A DNA stretch of 15,623 nucleotides from the NCBI GenBank assembly GCA_021796315.1, contig JAJYOH010000076.1:1-15623 (forward strand), read 5' to 3'. Below, in pieces: positions 13,824-15,623 of the stretch (positions are counted from its first letter, which is position 1; every line of letters starts with the position of its first letter). Source of the DNA: Chloroflexota bacterium. Its GTDB lineage: Bacteria; Chloroflexota; Anaerolineae; Anaerolineales; Villigracilaceae. The position numbers were made by a program, and so were the translations under genes. Below the pieces are notes generated by a model. The model made no database searches and was not told where the DNA came from. It saw nothing but the letters and a program-made list of their open reading frames with translations.

Positions 13824-15263
13824 CTACTTCAAGCTCAGTTCAAAACCGGTTTTCACCGTGTCGATATTTACCCGGATCGGATATTGCCCAGTGAAGCATG
13901 CCTGACAGAATCCGTCTGCGCGGCCCACCGCGCGCATCATTCCATCCAGCGATAAATAATACAGGCTGTCCGCGCCGACGAATTGACGAATCTCATCGAC
14001 AGTCCTTTTATGGGCGATCAGATTTTCATGTTTGCCCATGTCCACACCCATGAAGCACGGATGAGCAATCGGCGGACAGGTAATCGCAACATGCGCTTCC
14101 TTCGCGCCCGCATTTCGCAAAAGTTTTATCAGTGGCCCCGTTGTATTGCCGCGCACGATGCTGTCATCGATCATCACCACACGTTTATTCAACACATTCT
14201 CGTTGATCACATTGAACTTCAAAGCCACGCCGCGCTTGCGAAGTGAATCGGTCGGCTCGATGAACGTCCGCCCAACGTAACGATTTTTGATAAAGCCATC
14301 GTTATAAGGAATGCCGCTCACGTGTGAAAATCCAATCGCCGCTGGCACGGACGAATCAGGCACGGGAATCACAACATCTGCATTGTCCAATGAAATCCCG
14401 GCCTCGCGCGCCAACTCCTCCCCCAGCTTCTGCCTCACCTTATGCACACCGATCCCGTCCCACACCTGATCGGGACGCGCAAAGTAAATATGCTCGAACA
14501 CACACATCGCCGAAGGGCTGACAGGTGGAATGGCCTGCGTCACAGTCAACGCGTGATTTGAGAGCGCAACGATCTCACCGGGCTTTACATCGCGAATGGC
14601 TTCACAGCCAAGTGTTTGCAGCGCGCCCGTTTCAGAAGCCACGGCATGTCCGCCGCTTGGAAGCAGGCCAATGCACAGCGGGCGAAATCCCCACGGATCG
14701 CGCACTGCATAAACGCCGTCACGAGTCAAAATAACCAATGAATATGCGCCAACCCATTTTTGCATCACATATTTAATTCGCTCTTCCCAGGTCGCCCCGC
14801 CATTACGCGCCAGCATCATCGTCATCACTTCGGTATCAGACGATGATGAAAGCCCCACGCCTTGTTTCATCAATTCATCGCGCAACTCCGCCGAATTCAC
14901 CAGGTTTCCATTATGCGCCAGCGCCAGCGGCCCGTGCATGGTCTCGATCATAAAAGGCTGCGCATTGCGCTCCGACGATGAACCGGTCGTTGAATAACGC
15001 GTGTGTCCGATGGCGTAATGCCCGGTCAGATTCGCCATGGCAGATGATGTAAAAACCTGTGACACCATTCCAACGCCTTTATGGATCGACATCGTGCGGC
15101 CATCCGCCACCGCAATGCCCGCCGCTTCCTGTCCGCGATGTTGAAGCGCATACAATCCAAAGAAAGCCATGCGCGCCACAGCTTCGTTCGGAGCGAAGAT
15201 ACCGATCACGCCGCACTCTTCTTTTGGATGGTCACCTGCGAACCGACTACTGGACACTTGCAT
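13824..15263 (-). CDS. purF: Amidophosphoribosyltransferase
   Basis: This 479-residue enzyme makes 5-phosphoribosylamine from PRPP and glutamine, the committed and feedback-regulated first step. The glutaminase nucleophile is C17 (EECGVIGIF) after a 16-residue propeptide that should be removed. Other glutaminase motifs are LQHRGQEAAG (40-49), GHTRYSTTG (86-94) and AHNGNLVN (116-123). The PRPP site is VVMIDDSIVRGNT (362-374). C254, C403, C453 and C456 match the four [4Fe-4S] ligands of the B. subtilis enzyme, so it is the propeptide-plus-cluster type, not the E. coli type. The start overlaps the end of purE by 17 bases. GGAGG lies only 3 bases before the ATG and 9 before a GTG two codons later (15257), so either may be used. 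Confidence 0.97.
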   Translation of the reverse strand: MQVSSSRFAGDHPKEECGVIGIFAPNEAVARMAFFGLYALQHRGQEAAGIAVADGRTMSIHKGVGMVSQVFTSSAMANLTGHYAIGHTRYSTTGSSSERNAQPFMIETMHGPLALAHNGNLVNSAELRDELMKQGVGLSSSSDTEVMTMMLARNGGATWEERIKYVMQKWVGAYSLVILTRDGVYAVRDPWGFRPLCIGLLPSGGHAVASETGALQTLGCEAIRDVKPGEIVALSNHALTVTQAIPPVSPSAMCVFEHIYFARPDQVWDGIGVHKVRQKLGEELAREAGISLDNADVVIPVPDSSVPAAIGFSHVSGIPYNDGFIKNRYVGRTFIEPTDSLRKRGVALKFNVINENVLNKRVVMIDDSIVRGNTTGPLIKLLRNAGAKEAHVAITCPPIAHPCFMGVDMGKHENLIAHKRTVDEIRQFVGADSLYYLSLDGMMRAVGRADGFCQACFTGQYPIRVNIDTVKTGFELSLK

Positions 15264-15623
15264 CGTCCTCCAGAATTTTTTCCGCCGCCCGCCTCTGACT
15301 CGCCTTTACCTGCTCCCGCACTTGGGCATTTACCAGTCCCAGAATTTTCGCCGCCAACAACGCCGCGTTGACAGGTTCCAGCACAACTGCAGGCGCGATG
15401 CCCGACGGCATTCTCAGCGACGAAAAAATATCCGCGCCGCCGAATGCTTCGCTCACTGGCGGGCAGGCAATCACGGGCGCGCTCACTGCCCCGTCGGTGA
15501 ATCCGCTCAAGGCGTTGCTGCGCCCCGCCACGGTAATAAAAACCTTAGGCCGAGGATCAGCTTCATATTTTCGGAGAATCGCCAGCGCGTGTTCCGCCGT
15601 TTTGTGTGCAGATGCGATGCGTA
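15247..15623 (-). CDS. purE: Class II PurE, AIR carboxylase (5' part beyond window)
   Basis: The frame is open to the right edge; about 124 C-terminal residues are present and the nucleotide-binding start is missing. The sequence begins RIASAHKT and continues with ITVAGRSNALSGF, VIACPP and SSLRMPSGIAPAVVLEP. SAHK, AGRSN and SSLRxPSG are the marks of class II PurE (animal PAICS and Treponema denticola), whereas class I has SAHRTP and AGxAAHLPG. Class II enzymes carboxylate AIR directly with CO2 to CAIR and need no PurK. The C-terminal tail (KASQRRAAEKILEDD) is also like the Treponema form. An internal GTG at 15531 is not the real start, because homology continues upstream of it. The stop overlaps the purF start by 17 bases, which indicates coupled translation. 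Confidence 0.92.
   Translation of the reverse strand, partial: RIASAHKTAEHALAILRKYEADPRPKVFITVAGRSNALSGFTDGAVSAPVIACPPVSEAFGGADIFSSLRMPSGIAPAVVLEPVNAALLAAKILGLVNAQVREQVKASQRRAAEKILEDDASVQ

Overview
All supported genes in this window lie on the minus strand, so transcription runs from the right edge to the left. The DNA looks like a Chloroflexota genome, probably Anaerolineae. That is an inference from protein style, moderate GC, Shine-Dalgarno use and the abundance of dispersed palindromic repeats; it is not proven by a marker gene.

Right two thirds (15623 to 7547) is a de novo purine (IMP/AMP) biosynthesis cluster in the order purE (partial), purF, purD-purM fusion, AICAR transformylase, purN, IMP cyclohydrolase, purB. 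Every step of the pathway is represented except FGAR amidotransferase (PurL/PurQ/PurS) and SAICAR synthetase (PurC). Three features differ from the textbook bacterial operon. PurE is class II (CO2-using, no PurK needed). PurD and PurM are one 753-residue polypeptide. PurH is split into two single-domain genes, in reversed order and separated by purN. The AICAR transformylase is also of the long, animal ATIC-like form.

Middle (7546 to 6864) is about 680 bp without an intact gene. It holds a promoter and palindromic operator, a 120-bp inverted-repeat element, the broken N-terminus of a GntR-family regulator, and a long leader before the next gene.

Left third (6863 to 1) is a nucleobase uptake and oxidation module. 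It contains a UraA-type NCS2 permease with its own terminator, a three-gene molybdenum hydroxylase of the xanthine dehydrogenase family (FAD, 2x[2Fe-2S] and Mo-cofactor subunits), and the first 473 codons of fdrA. FdrA is a component of oxamate carbamoyltransferase in ureide/purine breakdown. Purine synthesis is therefore followed directly by genes that look like purine import and catabolism.

Short repeats have entered almost every gap and, in two places, coding sequence: an in-frame palindrome inside fdrA, and a repeat arm that forms the last residues of PurN. No tRNA, rRNA, CRISPR array, insertion sequence with transposase, or prophage gene was seen.
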